Below, in pieces: positions 1 through 8,133 of a DNA stretch of 64,000 bases. Where the stretch lies: NCBI RefSeq assembly GCF_001182045.1, contig NZ_CVTY01000007.1, positions 434,001 through 498,000 of the forward strand, read 5' to 3'. Position 1 is the stretch's first letter, and the number at the start of each line of letters is the position of its first letter. This DNA is from Dakarella massiliensis (GTDB taxonomy: Bacteria > Pseudomonadota > Gammaproteobacteria > Burkholderiales > Burkholderiaceae_F). The position numbers were made by a program, and so were the translations under genes. The notes under the pieces were generated by a model, which did no database searches, was not told the origin of the DNA, and saw nothing but the letters and a program-made list of their open reading frames with translations.

Positions 1-129
1 AGAAATCCCGTTTTACCCGGGTCTTATGTAGTCCGGAGCGAATACAAATTCACCCCAGTCTGGCTCTTTCCATAGCGTCATGATTCTGCCTTGAGATCAG
101 TGAGATACTGCCCTCAATCTCCTGAATCA

Positions 130-912
130 TCAGCTGTTTTTCAGAGAATAACGAAGCGGGACCGTGATTTTCATCGCCCGGCCGGTTTCGCCAACCGATT
201 CCCCGATAAGCGCCGAAGCAAGGACGTCACCCGCGGCATCCAGCACGGAAAACCCGGATCCTTTCGACACCGAGGCTTTCAGGATCTTTCCCGCGGGGCT
301 CAGCGAAAACGTGATTTCAAGAACGCCTTCTGTGCCTGAACGGCGGGCGCTCTTCGGGTAACGCTTCTTTCGCTCCACAAGGGCGATCAGTTTCGATGCC
401 ACATCAGATGTCTTAACCGCGGAGGGCTGAGGCGCCGCAGGAAGAGCGGCCGGCGACTTTTTTACGGCGGGAGCCGCGGCTCTCGGGGGAGGCGCTGCCG
501 GAGCGGAAACCGCGGGATGCGGTGTTACCGGGCGGGGAGTCTCAGGAACCGTGGGAGCGGCTGCCGGTTTCGGCTCCTCGACAGTCACCGGGCTTACGGC
601 AGTACGCGACGCGATCACCCGGGGTTTCTGAGCCTCCCGCTTGACGGGCGGCGCAGCCGTCACCGGTTTTGCCTTGGGGACCTGCTTTACCTCAGGCACT
701 TTCCTCACTTCCGGCACGGGAACCGGCGCGGGCTTCACGTTTTCCGCGATCCGGAATTCCATCGCGAAATCCGGTTTCGGGACCGCGCTCCGCTTCAGTT
801 CGAAACTCTGCGTCGCGAGCAGCGCAGCGGTCAGCACGAGAGCCCCCGCCGTCAGCCATCGGCCGCCGGCACGTGACGAGAGGAGCACAGGATCCGCTGT
901 TTCACCCACCAT
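130..912 (-). CDS. tonB: TonB family energy transducer
   Basis: A 260-residue inner-membrane protein that would transmit proton-motive force from ExbB/ExbD to the outer-membrane receptor encoded at 5962-8085. An N-terminal membrane segment (about residues 18-36) is followed by a long Pro/Ala/Lys/Val-rich periplasmic stretch, then a C-terminal TonB domain with the usual 'RYPxxAR' and 'GxxxxxFxLSxxG' signatures. I chose the ATG at 912, which shares its A with the exbD TGA (TGATG) and has a GGAGG just upstream; a GTG three bases earlier is an alternative. It is the last gene of the exbB-exbD-tonB unit and probably of the heme locus. No clear terminator is visible in the 129 bases downstream. Confidence 0.92.
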   Translation of the reverse strand: MVGETADPVLLSSRAGGRWLTAGALVLTAALLATQSFELKRSAVPKPDFAMEFRIAENVKPAPVPVPEVRKVPEVKQVPKAKPVTAAPPVKREAQKPRVIASRTAVSPVTVEEPKPAAAPTVPETPRPVTPHPAVSAPAAPPPRAAAPAVKKSPAALPAAPQPSAVKTSDVASKLIALVERKKRYPKSARRSGTEGVLEITFSLSPAGKILKASVSKGSGFSVLDAAGDVLASALIGESVGETGRAMKITVPLRYSLKNS

Positions 913-1304
913 CACTTTCCTCCCTCCTCTGTCCGGATCACAAAGCGGCCGGACTTCTTTTCCTTCGCCACATCCACGACCTTAACAAAGGCCGCGAACG
1001 GCGCTTTCTTATCGACCGCGAGGTTCAGCACCGCGTCCGCGGGCTTTGAATCAATGAAAGAAGCGAGCCCTTCCGACGTAATCGCCTTTCCGTCCGCCCA
1101 GATCGAGCCATCCGCTTTGACCGCTACGAGCAGCTCCTCAGGCACTTTCGACACTGTCGCTTCGGTCGACTCCGGAAGCACGATATCAAGCACCGGTTTT
1201 GAGCTGAAAGTCATCGTCATCACGAAAAAGATGACCAGCATGAAGATCACGTCGATCAGCGACGTGAGATCGATGCGGGGTTCCTCATTTTCATCATCAA
1301 ACAT
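912..1304 (-). CDS. exbD: ExbD biopolymer transport protein
   Basis: A 130-residue partner of ExbB in the TonB motor. After an acidic cytoplasmic leader (MFDDENEEPRIDLTSL) comes the single transmembrane helix containing the conserved Asp of the 'LIDVIFMLVIFF' segment, which conducts protons, then a periplasmic domain of usual length. The start at 1304 is set by the family N-terminus; an upstream in-frame ATG would add 28 Arg/Lys-rich residues that are only exbB read in another frame. The gene overlaps the end of exbB by 8 bases and the start of tonB by one, so translation is coupled. Confidence 0.93.
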   Translation of the reverse strand: MFDDENEEPRIDLTSLIDVIFMLVIFFVMTMTFSSKPVLDIVLPESTEATVSKVPEELLVAVKADGSIWADGKAITSEGLASFIDSKPADAVLNLAVDKKAPFAAFVKVVDVAKEKKSGRFVIRTEEGGK

Positions 1305-1962
1305 AGCGGACTCCCGCCTCGCGCGGCGTCTCCGCCTGGGCCTTCGCTTCTTTTTCAAGCGTCGGACGGCCGCCCTGCACCAGTTCAAGCGCGCGGTAGC
1401 TATGCTCCACCGCCTCGATCCGGAAACCTTTGATACGAAGCAGCAGGCAGTAGTAGACCATGAGCACCGGAATCGCGATCACGAGACCCATCACGGTTGT
1501 GAGAAGCGCCTGCCAGATGCCGGACGCGAGCGCCGCGGGGTCCGGTGCCTGGTTCACGGCGATTGTCTGGAAGACTCCCACCATGCCGAGCACGGTGCCG
1601 AGAAGGCCGAGAAGCGGCGAAATCGCCGCGATGAGCTTCAGCCAGCACATGCTGTTATTCACGGGGGCGAGGTGCTTATGAAAGAGGTATGCGACCTCAG
1701 CCCGGATATCGTTTGAATGGGATCCATGCGTAAAAACCACTTCCCGGACCACGCAGACGAGCGGATTCAGGTTCCCCTCCGTCCGCTCGCGGAAATGCCG
1801 GCCGCCGTCTGCCTCCGCTTCGTGGATCGTCGAACGGAAGCCCCGGCCGGTCCGGATGAGATAAATCACAGTCCAGATCGTGAGGTAAAGACCCGCGGCA
1901 GCGACAAGAATCAGCGCTACACCTGCGGGTCCGATCAGTTCGTACATTTTCGCTAAACCCAT
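1297..1962 (-). CDS. exbB: ExbB proton channel (MotA/TolQ/ExbB family)
   Basis: A 221-residue inner-membrane subunit with the three expected transmembrane helices (about residues 10-36, 108-130 and 150-175) and the Gly-rich 'SPLLGLLGTVLGMVGVF' helix typical of MotA/TolQ/ExbB proteins. The ATG at 1962 has a GAAGG ribosome-binding site; an upstream in-frame ATG at 2028 would add an unlikely leader. It forms the TonB-powering complex with the next two genes. A perfect hairpin (2001-2026) lies between it and the flavodoxin gene, so this trio may be a partly separate transcript. Confidence 0.93.
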   Translation of the reverse strand: MGLAKMYELIGPAGVALILVAAAGLYLTIWTVIYLIRTGRGFRSTIHEAEADGGRHFRERTEGNLNPLVCVVREVVFTHGSHSNDIRAEVAYLFHKHLAPVNNSMCWLKLIAAISPLLGLLGTVLGMVGVFQTIAVNQAPDPAALASGIWQALLTTVMGLVIAIPVLMVYYCLLLRIKGFRIEAVEHSYRALELVQGGRPTLEKEAKAQAETPREAGVRYV

Positions 1963-2000
1963 TCTGGTGCCTTCTTTTTTATGTTTATGCTTTAAAAGCG

Positions 2001-2026
2001 GGAAGCCGGTGCATGTACCGGCTTCC
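2001..2026. terminator. Perfect intergenic hairpin before exbB
   Basis: Ten-base arms GGAAGCCGGT/ACCGGCTTCC with a six-base loop. A T-run follows on the plus side (ATTTTTTT); on the minus strand, which is the direction of the genes, it is followed by CGCTTTT. It could be a leaky terminator or a stabilising element between the flavodoxin and exbB. Confidence 0.55.
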
Positions 2027-2042
2027 ATTTTTTTCGTCTGCC

Positions 2043-2564
2043 TCAGTCCGGAATCGGCGTCCGCTGAGAGCTGAGAATCCCAGCGGCCCAGGTTCCGGCT
2101 TCAGAGAGATCCGTCTGATCGGGGTGTGAGGCTGACGCCTTCAGTCGGGCTTCCACTTCTGGCGTCATCATCCCGGCCTCCTGCATCATGCGGACCACAT
2201 CGTCACTCACGCGTCCCCGCCACATCCGGATCCCGAGGAGATCGGCTCCGGACGCCGCTGCCTCGCCGCGAACCCGTTCGAGGAACGACTGGAACCGTGG
2301 GGATGTCGGATCCCCGCCCATCGTGCCGAAAAGCGCGAGCGGGGTGCCGGATGCGCGGACCATCACGGCCTTCGCGTCCGCGCTCATCACGCCCATATCA
2401 ATCCAGAACCCGAGAAGCACGAGACGGTAGGCTGAAAGATCACCCGCCTCAGACGCCTTCCTGAGGACAGAACCTGGGATTGACGCGGCAATCGCGCGGG
2501 CCACGGCTTCGGTGTTCCCGGTGCCGGAGCTATAGGCGACGAGTACGGGTCTCGTGTCCGTCAT
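2043..2564 (-). CDS. Flavodoxin-like protein of the heme locus
   Basis: A 173-residue flavodoxin-fold protein. The FMN phosphate-binding loop is near the N-terminus (YSSGTGNTEAVARAI, residues 11-25), followed by 'LLGFWIDMG' and 'LALFGTMGG' strand-loop elements of the family. Its ATG shares a base with the hutX stop (TGATG), so it is co-translated with the heme carrier. By analogy with heme-opening operons that encode a dedicated flavodoxin, it may donate electrons to HutW or act on the anaerobilin product; this is inference. No ChuY-type anaerobilin reductase is present in the window. Confidence 0.85.
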   Translation of the reverse strand: MTDTRPVLVAYSSGTGNTEAVARAIAASIPGSVLRKASEAGDLSAYRLVLLGFWIDMGVMSADAKAVMVRASGTPLALFGTMGGDPTSPRFQSFLERVRGEAAASGADLLGIRMWRGRVSDDVVRMMQEAGMMTPEVEARLKASASHPDQTDLSEAGTWAAGILSSQRTPIPD

Positions 2565-3070
2565 CAGGCGGCTCCGAGCTCAGCCTTCAGCGCGAGGAAC
2601 GCGTCGCGGGCCTCAGGGATCAGCTGATGGTTCTCACGGCCCACATAGACCTGGAACATCGATTCGCCTTCTTCATTGAAGAACGCGAGGAAGTGGCTTT
2701 CGCGTCCCATGAAGGGAAGCGTGATGAAACCGATCGTCTTCACGGCGTCCGCCTTCAGGTGGCCGCCGAGCGGAGAGCCATGGAAAATGTTGTAGTAGCC
2801 CATCCCGTGCTTCCCTTCCGCGAGTTTGCAGCTCACTTCGATCACGTTTCCGAGATGCTCAAGGAAGAACGTGGCGGAGGGCCAGGCGCAGGCCGAGCTC
2901 CAGACCGCGTCAAATTTCGATCCATCCGCATAAGCCCGGGAATCCGCGGGAAGGTGTTTCGAAGCCTCAAGCTCCGTGAGTCCGGTCGCGGCGGCAAGCG
3001 TTTTCAGCGTCGCCGGGGCTTTGGAGGAGAGCACCGCGGCCACTTTTTCTTCCATCGTTTTTTCCGTCAT
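2564..3070 (-). CDS. hutX: HutX/ChuX-type cytosolic heme carrier
   Basis: A 168-residue member of the heme utilisation carrier family HutX/ChuX. The N-terminal helical part is followed by a beta-rich domain containing 'GNVIEVSCKLAEGKHGMGYYNIFHG' (split here: GNVIEVSCKL and GMGYYNIFHG), and 'FFNEEGESMFQVYVGR', which are characteristic of this family. It would bind incoming heme and pass it to HutW. Two starts are possible (3070 and 3055); both have weak GGAA-type sites, and I kept the longer. It sits between the ECF ATPase and the flavodoxin. Confidence 0.88.
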   Translation of the reverse strand: MTEKTMEEKVAAVLSSKAPATLKTLAAATGLTELEASKHLPADSRAYADGSKFDAVWSSACAWPSATFFLEHLGNVIEVSCKLAEGKHGMGYYNIFHGSPLGGHLKADAVKTIGFITLPFMGRESHFLAFFNEEGESMFQVYVGRENHQLIPEARDAFLALKAELGAA

Positions 3071-3159
3071 TCAATTAATTCCTTAAGTAGGTGGAGTGAA
3101 AAAATCTGTTCTGTGTCAGAGCAGCTTCCTGGGGCTCATCCCCGGGAGAGAAAGGGGTT

Positions 3160-4608
3160 TCAGGCGGCTCGCGCCAGAACCTCGTTTCTGATCGGAAGCG
3201 TGAGCCGCCGTTCGCAGCAGAGTTTCAGGAGTTCGAGGTCATGCGTGATCACAAGCACCGCCTTCCCCTCCTTCGCCATGGATTCAAGCGCCCGGGCAAT
3301 CCGCCGCATGTTGACGCCATCGAGCCCCGAAGTAGGTTCGTCGAGAATGATCACGTCAGGATCCTTCGCAAACGCAAGCGCGATCACAAGACGCTGCTTC
3401 TGTCCCCCGGAAAGTGACTGGGGGTGGCGTTCCGCGAGCGACTCAAGGTGAAAGAGCGAGAGAAGCGGCATTGCGTCTTCCCGCTCAGCCGGGCGTCCGG
3501 CCGCGGCGAGCGACGACATCACCTCACCGAGCACCGTTTTCATGTGGAGCTGGTGATCCGCGTTCTGCAGCACGATCGACACCGAAGCGAGAAGTGTCTT
3601 CGCGTCAGCTGGTTTGCCGCCAAGCAGGAACCCGCCCTTCAGGGGCTTCGCGAGCCCCGTGAGAAGACGGGCAAGCGTCGTTTTCCCCGCGCCGTTATGC
3701 CCGATCACCGCGGTGATCCCGGGGTGAACGCCAAACGTCGCGTCATCAAACACGGGGGGCTTCCCCTTGTAGGCAAAGGTCACGGCATCCGCCGCAAGCA
3801 CCGGGCGGCCCGATGCCTCCTCGTTTCTCGGGAGCGTCTCCCGGACATCCGGCACCGCGGCGGACCGAAGCCCATAGCGGCGGCAGAGTTCCGGGGTCAG
3901 AATCGAAAAATCCCCCTCTTCCGCCATCCTCCCGTCCTCCATCACGATCACGCGGTCCACGGCTCCGGAGAGCCAGTAGAGACGGTGATCCACGACGAGG
4001 ATCGCCTTCCCTTCCTTCTTCAGCCGGATGATTTCAGAAGCGAGCGCCTCGGTTGACTCCGGGTCGAGATTCGCGGTCGGCTCATCAAAAATGAGCGCCT
4101 TCGGGGCTGTCATCGTGATGGATGAGAGACCGACCTTCTGCTTTTCGCCTTCGGAGAGTTCGTGGATCGATGAGGAAAGCACGCGGCCGATCCCGAACCG
4201 CTTCACAGCGTCCTCGATCTTCCGGCGGATGCCTTCCCGGGACGTGCCCCGCCACTCTTCCGCGAACGCGAGCTCGTCCTCGACATTCAGCGCGAAGAAC
4301 TGGTTCTCCGGGTCCTGGAAAAGCGTTCCGCAGTCCGCCGCGATCTCAGGAAGCGTGCGGCTCGCGTTCGGGATCCCCGCAACGCGGATGCTGCCTGTCA
4401 CCTTCCCGCCGTAGTACCCGGGAGCGAGACCGTTGATCAGACGGATCAGCGTGGTTTTTCCGCAGCCGCTGACACCCGTCACAAGGACCGTTTCGCCGGG
4501 CTTCACGTCGATCGAGATATCAGTCACGGCGTCCCGACCCGTGAAGGGATAGCGGTACGTGACGTGATCAAGCGAAATCAGAGGTTCCATCACAGTCTCA
4601 TTTCTCAT
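3160..4608 (-). CDS. ECF-type importer, fused double ATPase (EcfA1-EcfA2-like)
   Basis: A 482-residue protein with two complete ABC ATPase domains in tandem. Domain 1 has Walker A GVSGCGKTT (about residues 45-53), signature LSEGEKQ and Walker B ALIFDEPTANLD; domain 2 has Walker A GHNGAGKTT, signature LSGGQKQR and Walker B VIILDEPTSGLD. This is the layout of energy-coupling-factor ATPases fused into one chain. Its start overlaps the stop of the T-component gene (ATGA), so the two are translationally coupled. It powers the S/T membrane complex encoded just upstream; context points to heme as the cargo. Confidence 0.9.
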   Translation of the reverse strand: MRNETVMEPLISLDHVTYRYPFTGRDAVTDISIDVKPGETVLVTGVSGCGKTTLIRLINGLAPGYYGGKVTGSIRVAGIPNASRTLPEIAADCGTLFQDPENQFFALNVEDELAFAEEWRGTSREGIRRKIEDAVKRFGIGRVLSSSIHELSEGEKQKVGLSSITMTAPKALIFDEPTANLDPESTEALASEIIRLKKEGKAILVVDHRLYWLSGAVDRVIVMEDGRMAEEGDFSILTPELCRRYGLRSAAVPDVRETLPRNEEASGRPVLAADAVTFAYKGKPPVFDDATFGVHPGITAVIGHNGAGKTTLARLLTGLAKPLKGGFLLGGKPADAKTLLASVSIVLQNADHQLHMKTVLGEVMSSLAAAGRPAEREDAMPLLSLFHLESLAERHPQSLSGGQKQRLVIALAFAKDPDVIILDEPTSGLDGVNMRRIARALESMAKEGKAVLVITHDLELLKLCCERRLTLPIRNEVLARAA

Positions 4609-5384
4609 CGGTGCGGCCCTCGCACAGCACCAGGGAACGCGATTTCAAGCGCGATCGCCGCGGCGATCACGAGAAGCGTCGTGACCATCAGCCAGGTATC
4701 CGCGCGGCCCCAGACGGACTCCCGGTAGGGGGTCATCCGGGCACGGAGCCCAAGCCCCTTCATTTCAGCCGCGATACCGAGTTCATCGGACGTTTTAAGG
4801 GTCCGGAAGAGAATCGGGGAAAGAAGAAGCCGCATCGCGAAGAACGGATGAATCACGCACGCCACGGGACCCAGCTTCCAGCCGCGGATCCGGACCGATT
4901 CCCATACCTGGCGGATATCGTTCGCGAAGGTCGGGATAAAGCGCAGCATGACAGCCGCCGGAAGATAAATGCAGAACGGCAGCCGCATCGACTGCAGCGC
5001 CCAGAGCACCGACTGGATCCGGGTCGAGAAGGCGAGCGGAAGAATCACGTTCATCATCGTGAGACCGCGGAGGAACGGGATCGAGAGGCTCTTCATATCG
5101 AGGCCGCGCGCCATCGCGGGGAAGAAATGCGCGAGTACCATCGCGCAGCCGACCGACATCGCCATCATGAGCGCCATGAGGATGTAGGCAGCCGCCGACA
5201 CTTTCCAGCGCCGGGCACTCGCGAGGTAGACCGCTGACGCCGCGAAAAGCGCGAATTCAGCCCAGAACCCCGAGAACGCGATCGTCGCCGCGGCCGCAGC
5301 CGCCGTCACCGCCATCTTGGATCGGGCGTCGAGCGACGTGAGCCACGTCCTCTCTCCGGCGCTAAGACTGAATGATCCCTGCAT
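4605..5384 (-). CDS. ECF transporter T component (EcfT-like)
   Basis: A 259-residue transmembrane coupling protein (CbiQ/EcfT family). It has about five hydrophobic segments and the cytoplasmic coupling region with Arg-containing helices near 'WESVRIRGWKLG' and 'AAEMKGLGLRARMTPY', which correspond to the two ATPase-contacting Ala-Arg-Gly-type motifs of the family. It overlaps the S component by 23 bases upstream and the ATPase by 4 bases downstream, a tight three-gene module. It lies inside the heme locus rather than next to any vitamin gene. Confidence 0.88.
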   Translation of the reverse strand: MQGSFSLSAGERTWLTSLDARSKMAVTAAAAAATIAFSGFWAEFALFAASAVYLASARRWKVSAAAYILMALMMAMSVGCAMVLAHFFPAMARGLDMKSLSIPFLRGLTMMNVILPLAFSTRIQSVLWALQSMRLPFCIYLPAAVMLRFIPTFANDIRQVWESVRIRGWKLGPVACVIHPFFAMRLLLSPILFRTLKTSDELGIAAEMKGLGLRARMTPYRESVWGRADTWLMVTTLLVIAAAIALEIAFPGAVRGPHR

Positions 5385-5943
5385 GATGCAATTCCTTTAC
5401 CACCCGGGCTCCGGTGAAGAGTCCGGCAAATGAACCGATGTAGCCGATCGTCACAAACGGCACGACCATCCAGACAAGGGCCGGCGTTTCGCGGGTGAAG
5501 AGGAATGAGACCCCGAGCGACAGGACTTTCGCCGCGAAATCCGAGACCCCAACCCCCGCGAACACACCGAACCGGCTTTTCGGGCCTCCCGCGAGACGCA
5601 TCGCGCCTTCACCGAGAAGCGCCGCGGCGAACGCTGTCGGAATCAGCGTGACACTCCCTCCGAGGAGCATGAGGCTGATCAGCATGTTCACCGTGGTGAA
5701 GAGAAGCAGCGTCCACTGCTTCCTCACCTTGTAGAGCATCACAACGACGAGCGTCGTGAAAACGAGATTTTTCAGCAGCAGCGTTGCGGGATTCATGCCG
5801 CCCCCGGCAAGCGCGATGAGAAGCGAGGTGAGTTTCGCCGCGGCCGCAAAAATGCCGATCGCGACGAGCTCACGCGCAGCCCAGTAACGGGGCCGCGGGG
5901 CGTCGGGGAGCCTTCCCTCCCCGAAAACCGCAGTGTTCATCAT
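5362..5943 (-). CDS. ECF transporter substrate-binding S component (MptD/Trep_Strep-like)
   Basis: A 193-residue integral membrane protein with about five to six hydrophobic helices (from residue 26 onward) resembling the MptD/Trep_Strep group of S components: 'ELVAIGIFAAAAKL', 'GGMNPATLLLKNL' and a C-terminal 'GYIGSFAGLFTGARVVKELHHAGI'. It would be the specificity unit of the ECF importer. Two ATGs are adjacent (5943 and 5940) and a GGAG lies about a dozen bases upstream. Placement between the TonB-dependent receptor and the T component suggests the substrate delivered by the receptor, i.e. heme or a related tetrapyrrole. Confidence 0.82.
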   Translation of the reverse strand: MMNTAVFGEGRLPDAPRPRYWAARELVAIGIFAAAAKLTSLLIALAGGGMNPATLLLKNLVFTTLVVVMLYKVRKQWTLLLFTTVNMLISLMLLGGSVTLIPTAFAAALLGEGAMRLAGGPKSRFGVFAGVGVSDFAAKVLSLGVSFLFTRETPALVWMVVPFVTIGYIGSFAGLFTGARVVKELHHAGIIQS

Positions 5944-5961
5944 GAAAGCCGCACTCCTCTC

Positions 5962-8085
5962 TTAGAACTTCGCCGTAAGCTTCAGGTTCAGGTGCCGCTC
6001 GGCTTCCCAGGTGGAAGCGTTGTAGTGGTAGCCCTTATTGAAGATGTTGATCACTTCAGCGGAGAGCTTATACGCGCCCTGCTTCCCGAACTGGTAGCCG
6101 ACCGCGAAGTTAGCGGTCGTGAAACCAGCGGTCCGGGTGGCCACGCCGGTCGTACGCGAGTAGCTCTTCGTTTCGTTCTGGCTTCGGGCATAGAGATCCG
6201 TGGTGAGCGTGCCGCCCGGGATCGCGAAAGCCGTACGGACACCGTAACGGGCCCAGAATTCAGGCGTGCCGCTCTGATAGGTGGAGAAATCACCCCACTC
6301 GAGCTGACGGCGCATCCAGGTGAGCGAGAGATAGGGCTCAATATGTTCCGTCGCCTTCCAGGAGGCCGCGAGTTCGAGACCGCGGGTCTTTGCCTTATCG
6401 GCGTTGACATAGCGCCTGTTGACACCGTCCGCGAGGTATTCCGTCGTGATGTAGTTCTTCGCGTCGGAATAGAACGCAGCCGCGTCAATCACCACCGGGC
6501 CGTTATTGAAGCGGGCACCGATCTCGAAGTTATTCGACGTCTCAGGCTTCAGATCCGGGTTTCCGTAAAGGGTTCCCTGACCGCCCATTGAGGTCGCGAG
6601 ATAGCGCTCCTGAAGGATCGCGGCGCGGAACCCCTGAGACCAGGTCGCGCGGAGCGCGAGGTTATCGATCCCCTTCCAGATGAGGCCGGCGTTAAAGACC
6701 GCGCGGCTGTTGTCGCTCGACCCCGTGTCACCGGCGGACCCGTCATCCGTATTCACGTACGTCCTATTCAAAATCGAAATCGTGCGGGGACCGACCGTAC
6801 GCGTAATGCGGGAGTAACCGTTTTTCGACGCCGTCGCGGTATTCATTTCGGAATCCACCCACGTGTAGCGGACACCGTAATTCGCGGTGAGATCCCAGGG
6901 GAGCTGCGTCTCCATGGAGGCGAAAACAGCGTGGACGGTTTGCTTGCCTTCATTCACGCGGTCCGTCGTGTAGTCCATGTCGGACGCCATGCCGGATCCC
7001 AGGCTCTGCTTCATCACCACGTGAACGCCGGTATCCGCGGAAAGCTTATCCTGCGAGTATTCGTAGCCCGTGATCAGGAAATTGCGCGCTCCGAGCTGCC
7101 AATCCATCTGGATCGAGGTGCCGAGAGTCTTCACGCGGTTATCCGCCGTGTTGTCCATCGTCATCCCCTGGCTCACATGGTTCAGCATTTCCTTGTCGTT
7201 CTTCTGCCAGTAGCCGTCCCAGCGGACGCGGGAGAGGTACTTCGAGAGGTTCTTCCCTTCAGCGAAAAGCCCCACCTTGTCGCGGCGCAACTTCGGCACA
7301 TCAACCGAGAAGGCGTCCGGAGACATCCCGAAGACACCCCCGTGGATCGAGGAGTCAAACGTGTCAGCTGTGAGACCCGCGGCCCAGTGATCAGTAATGT
7401 CGTAAGCGAGATAGAGACCACCCGACTTCGCGCGGAAATTCGTGTTTTCCTGCTTTCCGTAGGGAGTGCGGATATCGCCGTGGCTCTCGTAGCTGCCATT
7501 CAGCCGATAGTGGAAACCGTGCGTGGAGCCCGAAATCGTCGCGCCTTCGCTTAAACCGCGGCCCGCGCCGTTGTAACCGATCGACGCCTCGGCTTCAAAG
7601 GGCTTATCGCCCCCTTTCTTCGTGATGATATTCACGGCGCCGCCGATCGCGTCAGAGCCGTAGAGAACGGAGGCCGGTCCCTTGATCACTTCGATACGCT
7701 CGATCTCCGTCGGATCAATGAGGATCGGAGCGCCGGACATCGACTTATGCTCCGAAATCTTCTGACCGTCGATCATCACGAGCGTACGGAACGCGTCCTC
7801 ACCTCGGATGCTGAGGCGCTTCAGCCCCTGCGTTCCGTCATTCATGATCTGAACGCCCGGAATGTCTTCAAGTAGCTCGCCCACCGTCCTGGCCGAGGAC
7901 CGGCGGATGTCATCCGACGTGATGACGGAGACGCTCATCGGAACGTCTTCCAATTCCTGCGCGACACGGCTCGCGGTCACAACGACTTCACCGGTTTTTT
8001 CCGCGGTTTCAGCCGCTCCGGCGGCTGTCGCGAAAGCCGCGGCGGTGAGCGCGGCGATGAGCGTGAGATGATGTTTTCCTTGCAT
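5962..8085 (-). CDS. TonB-dependent outer-membrane receptor, probably for heme
   Basis: A 707-residue receptor. Signal peptide residues 1-24 (ending FATAAGA), a TonB box in 'GEVVVTASR', a plug domain (about 45-155, with 'RGEDAFRTLVMIDGQKI' and 'IERIEVIKGPASVLYGSDAIGGAVNI') and a 22-strand-type barrel ending in the terminal Phe of 'LKLTAKF'. In the barrel 'GFRAAILQERY' followed by 'YGNPDLKPE' resembles the FRAP/NPNL pair seen in heme receptors. Its neighbours (hutW upstream, ECF importer downstream) support heme. Specificity for another tetrapyrrole cannot be excluded from sequence alone. Confidence 0.88.
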   Translation of the reverse strand: MQGKHHLTLIAALTAAAFATAAGAAETAEKTGEVVVTASRVAQELEDVPMSVSVITSDDIRRSSARTVGELLEDIPGVQIMNDGTQGLKRLSIRGEDAFRTLVMIDGQKISEHKSMSGAPILIDPTEIERIEVIKGPASVLYGSDAIGGAVNIITKKGGDKPFEAEASIGYNGAGRGLSEGATISGSTHGFHYRLNGSYESHGDIRTPYGKQENTNFRAKSGGLYLAYDITDHWAAGLTADTFDSSIHGGVFGMSPDAFSVDVPKLRRDKVGLFAEGKNLSKYLSRVRWDGYWQKNDKEMLNHVSQGMTMDNTADNRVKTLGTSIQMDWQLGARNFLITGYEYSQDKLSADTGVHVVMKQSLGSGMASDMDYTTDRVNEGKQTVHAVFASMETQLPWDLTANYGVRYTWVDSEMNTATASKNGYSRITRTVGPRTISILNRTYVNTDDGSAGDTGSSDNSRAVFNAGLIWKGIDNLALRATWSQGFRAAILQERYLATSMGGQGTLYGNPDLKPETSNNFEIGARFNNGPVVIDAAAFYSDAKNYITTEYLADGVNRRYVNADKAKTRGLELAASWKATEHIEPYLSLTWMRRQLEWGDFSTYQSGTPEFWARYGVRTAFAIPGGTLTTDLYARSQNETKSYSRTTGVATRTAGFTTANFAVGYQFGKQGAYKLSAEVINIFNKGYHYNASTWEAERHLNLKLTAKF

Positions 8086-8133
8086 TTTTTATTAATTCCC
8101 TGCTGGAATAGAGATCCCCTTCACGGGGTCCCG

